Source: Cystobacter fuscus
Lineage (GTDB): Bacteria; Myxococcota; Myxococcia; Myxococcales; Myxococcaceae
NCBI RefSeq assembly: GCF_002305875.1
Contig: NZ_CP022098.1
Span: 8,928,001 to 8,992,000 of the forward strand
Direction: 5' to 3'
Length of the DNA: 64,000 bases
Numbering within the stretch: position 1 is the first letter of the stretch; every line of letters begins with the position of its first letter. Made by a program: the position numbers and the translations under genes. Below, in pieces: positions 1 through 12,075 of this stretch. The notes beneath the pieces are model-generated. The model did no database searches. It was not told the origin of the DNA and saw only the letters and a program-made list of their open reading frames with translations.

Positions 1-1
1 G

Positions 2-139
2 TTCCCCAAGCAGGTGAGCCCCGGCACCGTCATCGCCATCGAGCGCCCGGACGCCACCGAGCCCGGCGTCGCTCCCGCCCCCGCGAAGCTGCTCTTCTTC
101 GCCTCGCCGGGCCAGCAGATCATCGACGTCCTCCAGTAG
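2..139 (+). CDS. C-terminal end of an unidentified protein (partial)
   Basis: An open frame enters from the left edge and stops with TAG at 137-139, giving about 45 visible residues that end in SPGQQIIDVLQ. Codon third positions are strongly G/C, as in the neighbouring genes, which supports real coding. No domain is recognisable in so short a piece. It lies 3 bases before the frataxin gene on the same strand, so the two may be co-transcribed. I cannot assign a function. Confidence 0.6.
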   Translation, partial: FPKQVSPGTVIAIERPDATEPGVAPAPAKLLFFASPGQQIIDVLQ

Positions 140-142
140 CCG

Positions 143-475
143 ATGATGGACGAGGCCACCTACAACCAGCTCGTGGCGGGGGCGTTCAAGCGCATCCTCG
201 CCGCGGCGGACGGGATTGATCCCGACGTGCTGGAGGCCGAGAGCACGGGCGACATGGTGACGCTCACCAGCGCCTCGCGCGAGAAGTGCATCGTCAACAC
301 CCAGCGCGCCGTGCGGCAGATCTGGGTCGCCGGCCGCGGGCAGGGCATCCACTTCTCCTACGAGCCCACCCGGGGCCTCTGGCTGGACGACAAGGGCAAG
401 GGGCTCGAGCTGTTCCGCTTCGTGGCGGACGTCGTCCAGGACATCTCCGGCGAGCCGCTCACCTACCGCGCCTGA
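143..475 (+). CDS. cyaY: Frataxin-like iron donor protein CyaY
   Basis: A 110-residue protein, the usual size of bacterial CyaY. Frataxins bind iron with an acidic first helix and feed or regulate iron-sulfur cluster assembly on the IscS/IscU machinery in the cytosol. Visible family features are an acidic first helix (about 15-35, with DGIDPDVLEAE), a beta-sheet core, and the conserved VNTQRAVRQIWVAG segment (about 51-64) that matches the family pattern of N-x-Q-x(3)-RQIW, followed by a final helix. The start at 143 is used; a second ATG follows directly at 146. It sits close behind the partial gene and ends 53 bases before the convergent receiver/GGDEF gene. No isc genes are in view, so the partner cannot be judged from context. 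Confidence 0.85.
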   Translation: MMDEATYNQLVAGAFKRILAAADGIDPDVLEAESTGDMVTLTSASREKCIVNTQRAVRQIWVAGRGQGIHFSYEPTRGLWLDDKGKGLELFRFVADVVQDISGEPLTYRA

Positions 476-490
476 CAGGAGGCGTGCCGG

Positions 491-520
491 CCCCCCTCCT
501 CCACCGGTGGGAGGGAGGGG
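491..520. terminator. Hairpin between convergent genes
   Basis: Inverted repeat of C-rich and G-rich arms around CCACCGGTGG, between the end of cyaY and the end of the convergent receiver/GGDEF gene. It could end transcription from both sides. No clear T-run follows on either strand, so intrinsic termination is only a possibility. Confidence 0.35.
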
Positions 521-528
521 CCTGACTG

Positions 529-1509
529 CTACTCCTGCTCCTCCGGAGTCGTCTCCGGGGCGGCGTCCGAGGCCGCCGACGCGGCGGGCTCCGAGACCAC
601 CGCGCGCCCCACGACGCGATCTCCGCCGTCCGCCTGCGCGCGGCGCAGGGCCTCGCCCGCCTCCTTCATCAGGCTGCCGAAGCTCACCTGGGCCTGGCCC
701 TTGGCCGCCGACGGCTCGAACACCGCGACGCCCAGCGACGCCGTGAGGCCCTGGACGGACTCCACCTGCTTGACGCGCTGGCGCAACCGCTCCGCCACCA
801 CCAGGGCCCCCTCGTAGGGGGTATAGGGCAGGAAGATGATGAAGCGCCCCTCGGCGAAGGGCACCGCCACGTCGATGTCCCGCAGCCCGTCGCTGATGTG
901 CCGGAGCGTCTCCGCCAGCGCGGACGTGCGCAGCGGGGGCGGCAGCGACGCGAGCGTCTCCGCGTAGCGATCCGGCTCCAGGAGCAGGTAGGCGATGGGG
1001 TAGCGGTAGCGGCGGCTGCGCTTGACTTCCATGAAGAGCAACCGCTTGAAGAACTCCAGGTCCGTCAGCGGCACCGTCGCCTCGCGGCGGTTGCCCTGCT
1101 GCTGCAGGAGCTGCATCTCGGTGCGCGCCACCGACACCGCCTCGCGCGCCTTGGAGAGTTGGATCATCAGGCTCACGCACGACACCACGGTGGCGCGCTT
1201 GAGGGGCCCCACCAGACACGCCTCGGCTCCGGCGGAGGCCGAGCGCGTCTCGGGGCTCTCCTCCTCCGGCAGGTAGAGCAGCAGCACCGGCGTGCCCGGC
1301 AGCTCCTCCTTCACCTGCCGGCAGAGGCTCTCCCCGTCGAAACTCTCCGTGACGGAAGACAGCACGAGGACGGGCGCCAGCTCGCGCACCCGCTCCAGGG
1401 CCTCCGGGACCGCGCCGGCCACCAACACCTCATGGCCGGCACCCTCCAGGAAGCGGCGCAGCGCCCCGGCCACCGCGACCGAGGGCTCCGCGACGAGGAC
1501 CAGCGCCAT
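529..1509 (-). CDS. Degenerate receiver-GGDEF protein
   Basis: 326 residues with a response-regulator-like N-terminus (about 1-120) and a GGDEF-like C-terminus (about 145-290). Both parts look catalytically decayed. The acidic pair of the receiver is reduced to A-E-P, the phospho-acceptor position reads LVLSSV without Asp, while the conserved P-L-K near residue 105 is kept. The GGDEF signature is replaced by AEGRF, so cyclic-di-GMP synthesis is unlikely and a binding or scaffold role is more probable. The tail is rich in Ala, Pro and Glu. It starts one base after the frr stop, so it is very probably the last gene of the rpsB-tsf-pyrH-frr operon, an unusual place for such a signalling protein. 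Confidence 0.75.
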   Translation of the reverse strand: MALVLVAEPSVAVAGALRRFLEGAGHEVLVAGAVPEALERVRELAPVLVLSSVTESFDGESLCRQVKEELPGTPVLLLYLPEEESPETRSASAGAEACLVGPLKRATVVSCVSLMIQLSKAREAVSVARTEMQLLQQQGNRREATVPLTDLEFFKRLLFMEVKRSRRYRYPIAYLLLEPDRYAETLASLPPPLRTSALAETLRHISDGLRDIDVAVPFAEGRFIIFLPYTPYEGALVVAERLRQRVKQVESVQGLTASLGVAVFEPSAAKGQAQVSFGSLMKEAGEALRRAQADGGDRVVGRAVVSEPAASAASDAAPETTPEEQE

Positions 1510-1510
1510 C

Positions 1511-2065
1511 TCAGACCTCCATCACTTCCTTCTCCTTCTTGGAGATGATCTCGTCGACCTTCTTCACGCCCTCGTCCGTCTCCTTCTGCACCTTTTCCGT
1601 CAGGCGCTTGGAGTCGTCCTCGGTGATCTTCTTGTCCTTGAGCTGCGCCTTGAGCGCCTCGTTGGCGTCGCGGCGGATGTTGCGGATGGCGACCTTGTGA
1701 TCCTCGCCCTTGGTCTTCACCTGCTTGGCGATCTCCTTGCGCCGCTCCTCGGTGAGCGGGGGGAAGGGCAGGCGGATGACCTCGCCGTCGTTCATCGGGT
1801 TGATGCCGAGGTTGGCCTCGCGGATGGCCTTCTCGATGTCCTTGAGGACGCTCTTCTCCCAGGGCTTGATGATGATGAGCCGGGGCTCGGGCGAGGTGAC
1901 GTTGGCCACGCCGCTCAGGGGCGTGGGGGTGCCGTAGTAGTCCACCCGGATGCCGTCCAGCAGGTTGGGGCTGGCGCGGCCGGTGCGCACCTTGGTGAGC
2001 TCCTTCTTGAGATCATCGAGCGTCTTGTCGATACGGCCCTTCAGATCGGTCACGACGTCTGCCAT
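1511..2065 (-). CDS. frr: Ribosome recycling factor
   Basis: 184 residues, the standard length. RRF works with EF-G to split the ribosome after termination. The sequence carries the family's conserved blocks: V-R-T-G-R-A-S near residue 26, the YYGTPTPL loop, the INPMNDGEVIRLPFPPLTEERR segment in the middle, and a Lys/Glu-rich C-terminal helix (KVQKETDEGVKKVDEI). It is the fourth gene of the minus-strand block rpsB-tsf-pyrH-frr, 33 bases behind pyrH, with a GGAGA Shine-Dalgarno element upstream of the ATG. The order is the one typical of many bacteria. Confidence 0.97.
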   Translation of the reverse strand: MADVVTDLKGRIDKTLDDLKKELTKVRTGRASPNLLDGIRVDYYGTPTPLSGVANVTSPEPRLIIIKPWEKSVLKDIEKAIREANLGINPMNDGEVIRLPFPPLTEERRKEIAKQVKTKGEDHKVAIRNIRRDANEALKAQLKDKKITEDDSKRLTEKVQKETDEGVKKVDEIISKKEKEVMEV

Positions 2066-2098
2066 GTGCAGGTCTCCTTGCGAAGCGTCCGTACTGCC

Positions 2099-2851
2099 TC
2101 AGGCCCAGGCGGTCTCGCCCACGCCCACCAGGGTGCCAATCTCCCCGAGCTGCCCCAGGGTCGCCTTGGCGATGTTGCCGCGCTGGGTCAGGTCGAACAC
2201 GATGATGGGCAGCTTGTTGTCCATGCAGAGCGAGATGGCGGTGGAGTCCATCACGTTCAGGTTCTGCTGGAGCACGTCCATGTACGTGAGCGTCCGGTAG
2301 CGGCGCGCGGAGGAGTCCTTCTTGGGATCCGCGTTGTACACGCCGTCCACCTTGGTGGCCTTGAGGATGACCTCGGCGTTGATCTCCATGGCGCGCAGGG
2401 AGGCGGCGGTGTCGGTGGTGAAGTAGGGGTTGCCGGTGCCGGCGGCGAAGATGACGATGCGGCCCTTCTCCAGGTGGCGCACGGCGCGCCGGCGGATGTA
2501 GGGCTCGGCGATCTGCTCCATCTTGATGGCCGAGAGCACGCGCGTGTGGCAGCCCTGCTTCTCCAGCGCGTCCTGCAGCGCCATGGAGTTGATGCAGGTG
2601 GCGAGCATGCCCATGTAGTCGGCGCTCGCGCGATCCATGCCCTCGGTGGAGCCGGCCACGCCGCGGAAGATGTTGCCTCCGCCAATGACCACGGCCAGCT
2701 CCACGCCGGCCTGCACCACCTCCTTCAACTCCGAGGCAATGCGCGTGAGCGTGGGCGGGTGGATGCCGTACTTCCCTTCACCCATCAGGGCTTCGCCAGA
2801 CAGCTTGAGCAGGATGCGCTTGTAGCGCGGTGACGAGGCTGGAGCGGACAT
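2099..2851 (-). CDS. pyrH: UMP kinase
   Basis: 250 residues of the amino-acid-kinase fold. UMP kinase converts UMP to UDP with ATP in pyrimidine nucleotide synthesis and is usually feedback-regulated by UTP and GTP. Motifs in view: [14 protein letters not shown] at the N-terminus for phosphate binding, [11 protein letters not shown] (about 55-66), the [13 protein letters not shown] segment (about 134-146) and the [11 protein letters not shown] nucleotide-binding loop. It lies between tsf and frr, with a strong hairpin terminator or attenuator in the gap to tsf, so some pyrH-frr expression may be uncoupled from the ribosomal genes. Confidence 0.97.
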   Translation of the reverse strand: MSAPASSPRYKRILLKLSGEALMGEGKYGIHPPTLTRIASELKEVVQAGVELAVVIGGGNIFRGVAGSTEGMDRASADYMGMLATCINSMALQDALEKQGCHTRVLSAIKMEQIAEPYIRRRAVRHLEKGRIVIFAAGTGNPYFTTDTAASLRAMEINAEVILKATKVDGVYNADPKKDSSARRYRTLTYMDVLQQNLNVMDSTAISLCMDNKLPIIVFDLTQRGNIAKATLGQLGEIGTLVGVGETAWA

Positions 2852-2940
2852 TGGCCCCGCTTCTATCCCCTCGTCCCGGCCGCATCAACGCCGGAGTGCC
2901 TCGGGCGTCCGCCAGAAAGCCCTCGGGCGAGGCGGGCACG

Positions 2941-2991
2941 CAAATGAAGAGGGCCGCGCCGCCCGGGGCTTCCCCGGGAGACACGGCCCTC
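2941..2991 (-). terminator. Intrinsic terminator or attenuator after tsf
   Basis: Reading the minus strand, the arms GAGGGCCG and CGGCCCTC enclose an inner stem of CCCGGGG/CCCCGGG and are followed by TTCATTT. This is a good intrinsic terminator just after tsf. Because pyrH and frr follow in the same direction, it may work as a partial terminator that lowers their expression, unless a promoter lies in the short region before pyrH. Confidence 0.65.
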
Positions 2992-3018
2992 GTCCGCCTC
3001 CTCGTGGAGGCGAGGGGC

Positions 3019-3672
3019 TCAGGCCTGGCCGAGCGTCTTGGCCACCTCGGCCGCCAGGTCGTCCTTCTTCTTCTCGATGCCGGCACCCACCTCGAAGCGG
3101 ACGAAGCGGCGCACGGCGACCTTCTCGCCAATCTTCGCGGCGCGCTCGTTGATCATCTCGCCGACCTTCTTCTTGTCGTCCTTCACCCAGAACTGGTCCA
3201 CGAGGCACACCTGCTCGTAGTACTTCTCCACCTTGCCCACGAGGATCTTGTCCCACATGGCCTCGGGCTTGCCCTGCTGCTTGAGCAGCTCGCGCTGGAT
3301 CTCCTTCTCCTTGTCCAGCTTGTCGGTGGCGACCTCCTCGCGGCGCACGTACAGGGGGTTGGCCGCGGCGATGTGCATGGCCACGTCCTTCACCAGCTCC
3401 TGGAAGTCCGGGTTGCGGGCGACGAAGTCCGTCTCGCAGTTGACCTCCACGAGCACGCCGATGCGGCCGCCGTGGATGTAGGAGCCGATGAGGCCCTCGG
3501 CCGCCACGCGGCCTTCCTTGCTGCCCGCCTTGGCGATGCCCTTCTTGCGCAGCCACTCCTCGGCCTTCACGAAGTCACCCGCGGACTCGGCGAGCGCCTT
3601 CTTGCAATCCATCAAGCCCGCGCCGGTCTTCTCGCGGAGTTCCTTCACCATCGTGGCGCTGACGTCGGCCAT
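3019..3672 (-). CDS. tsf: Elongation factor Ts (short form)
   Basis: 217 residues. EF-Ts is the nucleotide exchange factor that reloads EF-Tu with GTP. The N-terminal UBA-like part (about 1-55) with MVKELREKTGAGLMDCKKAL is followed by the core with SYIHGGRIGVLVEVNCETDFVARN, the diagnostic EF-Ts signature. The protein is shorter than the roughly 280-residue enterobacterial form, because only one dimerisation-type core subdomain is present. Short forms are known in several bacterial lineages. It follows rpsB, with a hairpin-rich 152-base gap. Confidence 0.96.
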   Translation of the reverse strand: MADVSATMVKELREKTGAGLMDCKKALAESAGDFVKAEEWLRKKGIAKAGSKEGRVAAEGLIGSYIHGGRIGVLVEVNCETDFVARNPDFQELVKDVAMHIAAANPLYVRREEVATDKLDKEKEIQRELLKQQGKPEAMWDKILVGKVEKYYEQVCLVDQFWVKDDKKKVGEMINERAAKIGEKVAVRRFVRFEVGAGIEKKKDDLAAEVAKTLGQA

Positions 3673-3745
3673 GTGCGTCTCCAGGGGCCTCTCCGGACGC
3701 CTGGACGGCGGGAGGGGCGATTGAGGTTGTCAGGGGTGCTGCGGT

Positions 3746-3787
3746 TGAAAACAGAAAAGCCGGGCGGCGAGCGGGCGCCGTCCGGCT
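3746..3787 (-). terminator. Intrinsic terminator between rpsB and tsf
   Basis: On the minus strand, AGCCGG and CCGGCT arms flank a GC-rich loop and are followed by TTTCTGTTTT. A second perfect hairpin (CGCGCCCC / GGGGCGCG, 3796-3817) lies between it and the rpsB stop codon. Together they suggest partial termination or RNA processing after rpsB. Confidence 0.6.
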
Positions 3788-3824
3788 GGACTCCACGCGC
3801 CCCGTGGAAGGGGCGCGGACGGCA

Positions 3825-4802
<978 letters not shown>

Positions 4803-4903
4803 CTCGGTTCGTCCTCCACGCGCGGGGAAGGTCCGGCCGTTGCCTCCTCGACGGAAGCACCGAGGGCCGGGACGCGCGTGTGTGAAGTGGGTTGACTGCG
4901 GTG

Positions 4904-4936
4904 AAAAACCCGCCACCAGCCTGGGCCGGCGGCGGG
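4904..4936 (-). terminator. Intrinsic terminator between secA and rpsB
   Basis: On the minus strand CCCGCC and GGCGGG arms are followed by a run of five T. It ends transcription from secA before the ribosomal operon, or acts as an attenuator in the rpsB leader. A weak promoter-like TTGCAT followed 16 bases later by GTTAGA lies just upstream of it (about 4945-4975), so an attenuated rpsB leader is possible. Confidence 0.6.
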
Positions 4937-5052
4937 CGCGGCTTCTCTAACAAAACCCCTCCCGGCCATGCAAGCTTCACGCGCACGGCGGGAGGGGCGG
5001 GAGTGGGGAATCCGGCTCCCCCGGAGGGCGAGGAGCCGGGCGGCGTCAAGTC

Positions 5053-7887
<2,835 letters not shown>

Positions 7888-7895
7888 GCGATGGT

Positions 7896-7915
7896 GACTC
7901 TCCCGCCGGAGAGTC
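7896..7915 (-). promoter_or_regulatory. Leader hairpin sequestering the secA ribosome binding site
   Basis: Perfect 8-bp stem GACTCTCC / GGAGAGTC with a 4-base loop. In the secA transcript its 3' arm contains the GGGAG Shine-Dalgarno element, and the stem ends 8 bases before the secA ATG. The structure would hide the ribosome binding site. Whether this is used for regulation is an inference. Confidence 0.5.
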
Positions 7916-7933
7916 CACGATGGGACACGGCGA

Positions 7934-9220
7934 GTGAAGGGAAATCCCCGAAAGATAGGTGGGATGCTGGATGGAAACCATGCGTTTCTCCTCCGTCATC
8001 CCATCAGATTGGCCGCCGCGCGAGCGGCGGGACACAGTAAAGCGGAACCGAGGCCACGCAATGCCTTCTCGTCGAAAAGACCCCCGCCGTCCCGTCAGAC
8101 GCCCCGCCCCCCGGCCCCGAAGGGCAACCCCTCCGCCCGGAACACGGCCGCCAGGCCCTCCCCTGGCGCCTCGCCGCCCCGGGTCAAGGCCCCCGTCCCC
8201 CCACCCACCACCCTCCCCGCCCAACCGGGCCGGTGGTTGTGGACGTGTCGGGCGGGGTTCGAATCCCACCTCTTCGAGGAGCTCGCCTGGGCGGGCGCCA
8301 CCCCCCGGATGCTGGGCGAGGTCCTGGTGGAGAGCGAGACGCGCCCGGCCGAGCCGCCCGTGTTCGCGCGGACCGGCATCCGCGTGCTCACTTCCCTCCC
8401 CTCCGGGCAGGACCTCGACCAGACGGCCCGGGCCCTGGCCGAGCGCATCCTCGACGCGCTGCCCCAGGGAATGCTCGTCCTCCAGTCCTTCACCCCGGAC
8501 AGCCCGGCGGGCAACCGGCTCGCGGACGAGGCGGATGCCCTGCTGGAGGCCGCCCGGGCCCGCCTGCCCGCCGACCGGCTCCTCGAGGAGACGTGGCGGG
8601 CGCGCGAGGCGGGAGCCACACTCGTGGAGCTGTGCGTGGCACCCGGGGTGGTGATGATGGGCGAGGTGCCCGCGCGCGAGGCCCTGTCGCTCTCGCCCGG
8701 AGGCCGTCAGCGCATGCGCCGCGGCGCGGACTCTCCCTCCCGGGCGGCGATGAAGCTGGAGGAGGCCCTGGTCAACCTCCCCTTCGAGCCCGGCCGGGGC
8801 GAGGTGTGCGTGGACCTCGGCGCGGCCCCCGGCGGCTGGACCCAGCGGCTGGTGGCGCGCGGCGCCCGGGTGATCGCCGTGGATCCGGCGAAGTTGATGC
8901 CGGAGCTCGCCCACCACCCCCGGGTGGAGCACGTGCAGGAGAGCGCCTTCGCCTACACCCCGGAGGAGCCCGTCGACTGGTTGTGCTGCGACATGGCGTG
9001 GCGTCCGCTCGAGGTGGCACAGCTGCTGGCCAAGTGGGGCCGGCGCGACTGGGCCACGCACCTGGTGGCCAACATCAAGCTGCCCATGAAGGACAAGAAC
9101 CCCCTGCTCCTGCGCGTGCGCCACATCCTCACCGAGGAAGGGGGCTGGCAGGGGCTCACCATGCGCCAGCTCTACCATGACCGGGACGAGGTGACGGTCA
9201 CCGCGCACCGGGGCCAGTGA
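7934..9220 (+). CDS. RlmM-like 23S rRNA 2'-O-methyltransferase
   Basis: The conserved protein begins about 8237 with [15 protein letters not shown], matching the THUMP-type N-terminus of RlmM, the SAM-dependent enzyme that methylates C2498 of 23S rRNA in enterobacteria. The C-terminal half is a FtsJ/RrmJ-type Rossmann methyltransferase: [15 protein letters not shown] is the SAM site, CCDMAWRP and VANIKLPMK carry the catalytic Asp and Lys, and the [10 protein letters not shown] Lys completes the K-D-K-E set. The upstream 100 residues in this frame are Pro/Arg-rich and poorly supported. No good ATG lies near 8237; an ATG at 8061 with a GAGG element is in another frame and would need a one-base shift in the C-rich tract. 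The true start is therefore unresolved. Confidence 0.8.
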   Translation: MKGNPRKIGGMLDGNHAFLLRHPIRLAAARAAGHSKAEPRPRNAFSSKRPPPSRQTPRPPAPKGNPSARNTAARPSPGASPPRVKAPVPPPTTLPAQPGRWLWTCRAGFESHLFEELAWAGATPRMLGEVLVESETRPAEPPVFARTGIRVLTSLPSGQDLDQTARALAERILDALPQGMLVLQSFTPDSPAGNRLADEADALLEAARARLPADRLLEETWRAREAGATLVELCVAPGVVMMGEVPAREALSLSPGGRQRMRRGADSPSRAAMKLEEALVNLPFEPGRGEVCVDLGAAPGGWTQRLVARGARVIAVDPAKLMPELAHHPRVEHVQESAFAYTPEEPVDWLCCDMAWRPLEVAQLLAKWGRRDWATHLVANIKLPMKDKNPLLLRVRHILTEEGGWQGLTMRQLYHDRDEVTVTAHRGQ

Positions 9221-9254
9221 GCGCCTCCCCTCCTTCGCGAGCCAGACTCCCCCC

Positions 9255-9944
9255 ATGCCCTACGCCATCGACGAAGAACTGGCCACCGCGCTGGTGGCCC
9301 TCTACCCACGGCTCGTGCAGCGCGCCGCCGAGCCCGTGAAGGTCGCGCTCCAGCGGCTGCTCGACGAGGAGCACGCGCGCCGGGGCGTGCCGGATGCGAC
9401 GGGTGCCCTCCACCCCTTCGCCCTCACCCAGGGCGCGCTCCTGCGCGAGGAGTTCGATCTCTCCACACACGCGCACCAGGAGGGGTGGACGCTGGGCGCG
9501 CTCATCCTCGACGTGAAGGGGATGATCCACGTCAACGCCCGCCACGGCTTCCCCGCGGGCGACGCGATGCTGCGCGCCGTGGTGGCCTCGCTCCAGGCGC
9601 GCTTTCCGGGGGCGAAGGTGGTGCGTCTGCACGGCGACAACTTCGCCGTGCTCCTCGTGCCCACCTCGGGGCTGTCTCTCGCGCAGGCCCCCCGTGACGC
9701 CGTGCGCGCCCGGCTCGCCGCGGACGTGGCCGCCGCACTGCCCGCCGGCGCCGAGGTGCCGGACTTCACCCTCGCCCGGCTGGAGCTCACGCTCGAGCAG
9801 CCCACCCACTGGCAGGTGCTCGGCCCCCTCGTCTGGGGAGAGCTGGAGCGCGCCTATACCCTCGAGCGATTGGGACAGGCCGAGGAGCTCCAGCGGCGCC
9901 GGCTGCGGCTCGACGGCTTCGTGCCCGCCGCTTCTCCAGCCTGA
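9255..9944 (+). CDS. Degenerate GGDEF-domain protein
   Basis: 229 residues. The segment around LGALILDVKGMIHVNARHGF (about 80-100) and RLHGDNFAVLLVP (about 123-135) follows the GGDEF fold: the D-x-D-x-F/N-region and the active-site turn are in place, but the signature reads HGDNF instead of GGDEF. The first Gly and the acidic catalytic residue are changed, so cyclase activity is unlikely. A helical N-terminal domain of about 60 residues (LYPRLVQRAAEPVKVALQRLLDEEHA) precedes it. It follows the RlmM-like gene by 34 bases on the same strand. The role is unknown; a ligand-binding or partner-binding function is a guess. Confidence 0.7.
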   Translation: MPYAIDEELATALVALYPRLVQRAAEPVKVALQRLLDEEHARRGVPDATGALHPFALTQGALLREEFDLSTHAHQEGWTLGALILDVKGMIHVNARHGFPAGDAMLRAVVASLQARFPGAKVVRLHGDNFAVLLVPTSGLSLAQAPRDAVRARLAADVAAALPAGAEVPDFTLARLELTLEQPTHWQVLGPLVWGELERAYTLERLGQAEELQRRRLRLDGFVPAASPA

Positions 9945-10036
9945 GCAAACGCGAAGGGGGCGGAAGCCCCTGGGCTCCCACCCCCGCTCACGGCGCGGCG
10001 CCCCGGAAAGGGCGGCGCGGCGAATGACTGGGTCCT

Positions 10037-10960
10037 CTAGTCCTCGAGGATGAACTTGCGCGGGTTCTGCGGGATGCCGTTGACGCGCACTTCGTAGTGC
10101 AGGTGCGGCCCGGTGGAGCGGCCGGTGTTGCCCACGTTCGCGATCTGCATGCCGCGCTTCACCCGATCCCCCGCCTTCACCAGGATCTTCGACAGGTGGC
10201 CGAAGCGCGTCTTGATGCCGTAGCCGTGGTCGATGACGATCACGTTGCCGTAGCCGCCCTCGAGCCCCGCGAACACCACCGTGCCATCCGACGGCGCATC
10301 CACCGCCTTGCCGTGGGGCGCCGCGATGTCCATGCCCGCGTGGCCCACGCGCTCGGCGGTGTACGGATCGAGCCGCTGGCCGAAGTCACTCGTCACCCAG
10401 CCGCGCGTGGGCCAGACGGACGGGGTGGAGGCCAGGAGCGACTTCTGGTCCTGGAAGTACGCCTGCAACTCCTGGAGGCTCTGCTCCTGGCGCGTGGCCT
10501 CGGCGCTCAGCCGATCCAGCTTGCCCGGCAGCGACTTGGGCGACTCCAGGCTCGTCAGCTCGGTGAACTGGGTCTCCGCCACGGGCGCGCCCACTCCCGG
10601 CTCCCGCTCCACCGGGCCCATGGCCAGGTTGCGCTGGGGATCCGACAGGAGGGTGATGGCGCGCAGCTTCTGATCGAAGCGCTCCACCCGGTCCAGCGTG
10701 GAGCCGATGTGCTCGATGCGCTCGCGCACCGACTTGAGCTGGGTGCGCAGCGTGAGGTTCTCCTCCCGGAGGATGCGGTTCTCCGCCGCGTCCCGGGCCA
10801 CCTGGAAGTAGTGGAGTGAAGCACCCAGGGCCAGTCCCGTCAGCAACAGCGCCCCACTGCCCACCTGCCACATGAGCGACCGGGAGATGTTGAAACGCCG
10901 GACCGGTGCGTTGTGGTCCGCGATCACCATCAGCGTGTAGGACTTTTTCGCCTTCGACAA
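10037..10960 (-). CDS. Membrane-anchored M23 family peptidase with coiled coil
   Basis: 307 residues. A short basic N-terminus is followed by one membrane segment (about 29-50, GSGALLLTGLALGASLHYF), a coiled-coil stretch (about 58-100) and a C-terminal M23 LytM domain. The zinc motifs are intact: the HAGMDIAAPHG block supplies His and Asp, and GPHLHYEVRVNG supplies the H-x-H pair. Such proteins cut peptidoglycan cross-links or, like the EnvC/NlpD class, control other hydrolases; an intact zinc site favours catalysis. The start is TTG at 10960, preceded by GGGAG at a good spacing; no closer ATG gives the membrane anchor. It is convergent with the GGDEF-like gene. Confidence 0.88.
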   Translation of the reverse strand: MSKAKKSYTLMVIADHNAPVRRFNISRSLMWQVGSGALLLTGLALGASLHYFQVARDAAENRILREENLTLRTQLKSVRERIEHIGSTLDRVERFDQKLRAITLLSDPQRNLAMGPVEREPGVGAPVAETQFTELTSLESPKSLPGKLDRLSAEATRQEQSLQELQAYFQDQKSLLASTPSVWPTRGWVTSDFGQRLDPYTAERVGHAGMDIAAPHGKAVDAPSDGTVVFAGLEGGYGNVIVIDHGYGIKTRFGHLSKILVKAGDRVKRGMQIANVGNTGRSTGPHLHYEVRVNGIPQNPRKFILED

Positions 10961-11219
10961 TGCAAACTCCCTCGATGCGCCAAAGCGCTTCGGTGTGCGC
11001 TCGCGAGACGGTCCTCGACTGACCCGCCCCTGGCGCGTTCCACCTGCCCCGCCCTCGCCACCGATTCATGCCCACCCCGTGCCGCACTGCCACGAGGGTC
11101 GTTTGGGCAGCTACCACCCGGTTTCGAGGGGTGTCAAGCCGAGACGCCCTCGCTCCGACTTTCACTTACAGCCGGGTGGAATGATTCCAGGAGGCTCCTC
11201 GGAAGGAGGAGCACCCCCG

Positions 11220-12017
11220 TCAGACGCACATCTGCACGACGATGGCGGTGATGTTGTCGTCACCGCCGCGCTCGTTGGCCAGCTCGATGAGGCGCTGGGG
11301 CACCTGCGCGATTTCCGGCGTGGCCTGCACCACCTCGTGCAGCTCCCGGTCCTCGACCATGTTGGCGAGGCCATCCGAGCACAGCAGGAAGACGTCACCC
11401 GGCTCGGCCACCACGCCCATCACGTCCACCTGGACCTCCTCCTCGAAGCCCACCGAGCGCGTGATGATGTTCTTGTAGCGCGAGTGCTTGGCCTCCTCGG
11501 GGGTGATCATCCCGGCCTTGATCTGCTCGTTGACCAGGGAGTGGTCCTCGGAGACCTGCTGGATGAGGGGACCCCGGACGAGGTAGGCGCGGCTGTCGCC
11601 CACGTGCGCGAAGAACGCGTGGTTGTCGCGCACGACGAGCGAGATGACCGTGGTGCCCATCCCCGACAGGCGCGGATCCTCCTGCGCGGTGGTGAAGATG
11701 GCCAGACAGGCCCTCTCCACCGCCGTGCGCAAGGCATCCGGCAGGAGCGAGTCCTGCAGGTTGGCGCTGGTGGCGAACGGGTTGTCCCGGCTCTCCCGGG
11801 CCCGCCTCAGCTCCTTGTCGATGGTCTCGACGGCGATGCGCGAGGCGGTACCGCCCCCGGCATGGCCACCCATTCCATCCGCGACGACATAGAGCTGGAG
11901 CTCGTCGTCGATCAGGAAGCTGTCCTCATTGTGATTGCGCTTACGCCCCACATCCGTGAGGCCGGCCGAGACGACCTTCATGCGGGGAGCCGCGGTCTGC
12001 CCTGCGGTTCTGGACAC
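11220..12017 (-). CDS. PP2C-family serine/threonine phosphatase
   Basis: 265 residues, a single PP2C domain. The enzyme removes phosphate from Ser/Thr using two metal ions and would oppose the Hanks-type kinases that are numerous in myxobacteria. All metal-binding motifs are present: NHNEDSF near residue 30, VVADGMGGHAGG, GTTVISLVV, HVGDSRAYLV, EDHSLV, CSDGLANMVED and GGDDNITAIVV. The start used is GTG at 12017; an in-frame ATG at 11981 (MKVVSAGLTDVG) is also reasonable, since the domain proper begins there. It lies 58 bases downstream of recN. No kinase gene is adjacent. Confidence 0.93.
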   Translation of the reverse strand: MSRTAGQTAAPRMKVVSAGLTDVGRKRNHNEDSFLIDDELQLYVVADGMGGHAGGGTASRIAVETIDKELRRARESRDNPFATSANLQDSLLPDALRTAVERACLAIFTTAQEDPRLSGMGTTVISLVVRDNHAFFAHVGDSRAYLVRGPLIQQVSEDHSLVNEQIKAGMITPEEAKHSRYKNIITRSVGFEEEVQVDVMGVVAEPGDVFLLCSDGLANMVEDRELHEVVQATPEIAQVPQRLIELANERGGDDNITAIVVQMCV

Positions 12018-12075
12018 GTCGTGGATGCTATGTGAGCGCTCATGGCAGAAGCAAGAAGCGGTTGCAGCCTGTCTG

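Noticed and set aside
8240-8280. tRNA-like T-loop sequence GGTTCGAATCCC in the RlmM-like gene
   Set aside because: It encodes the conserved RAGFESH residues and no acceptor, D or anticodon stems surround it.
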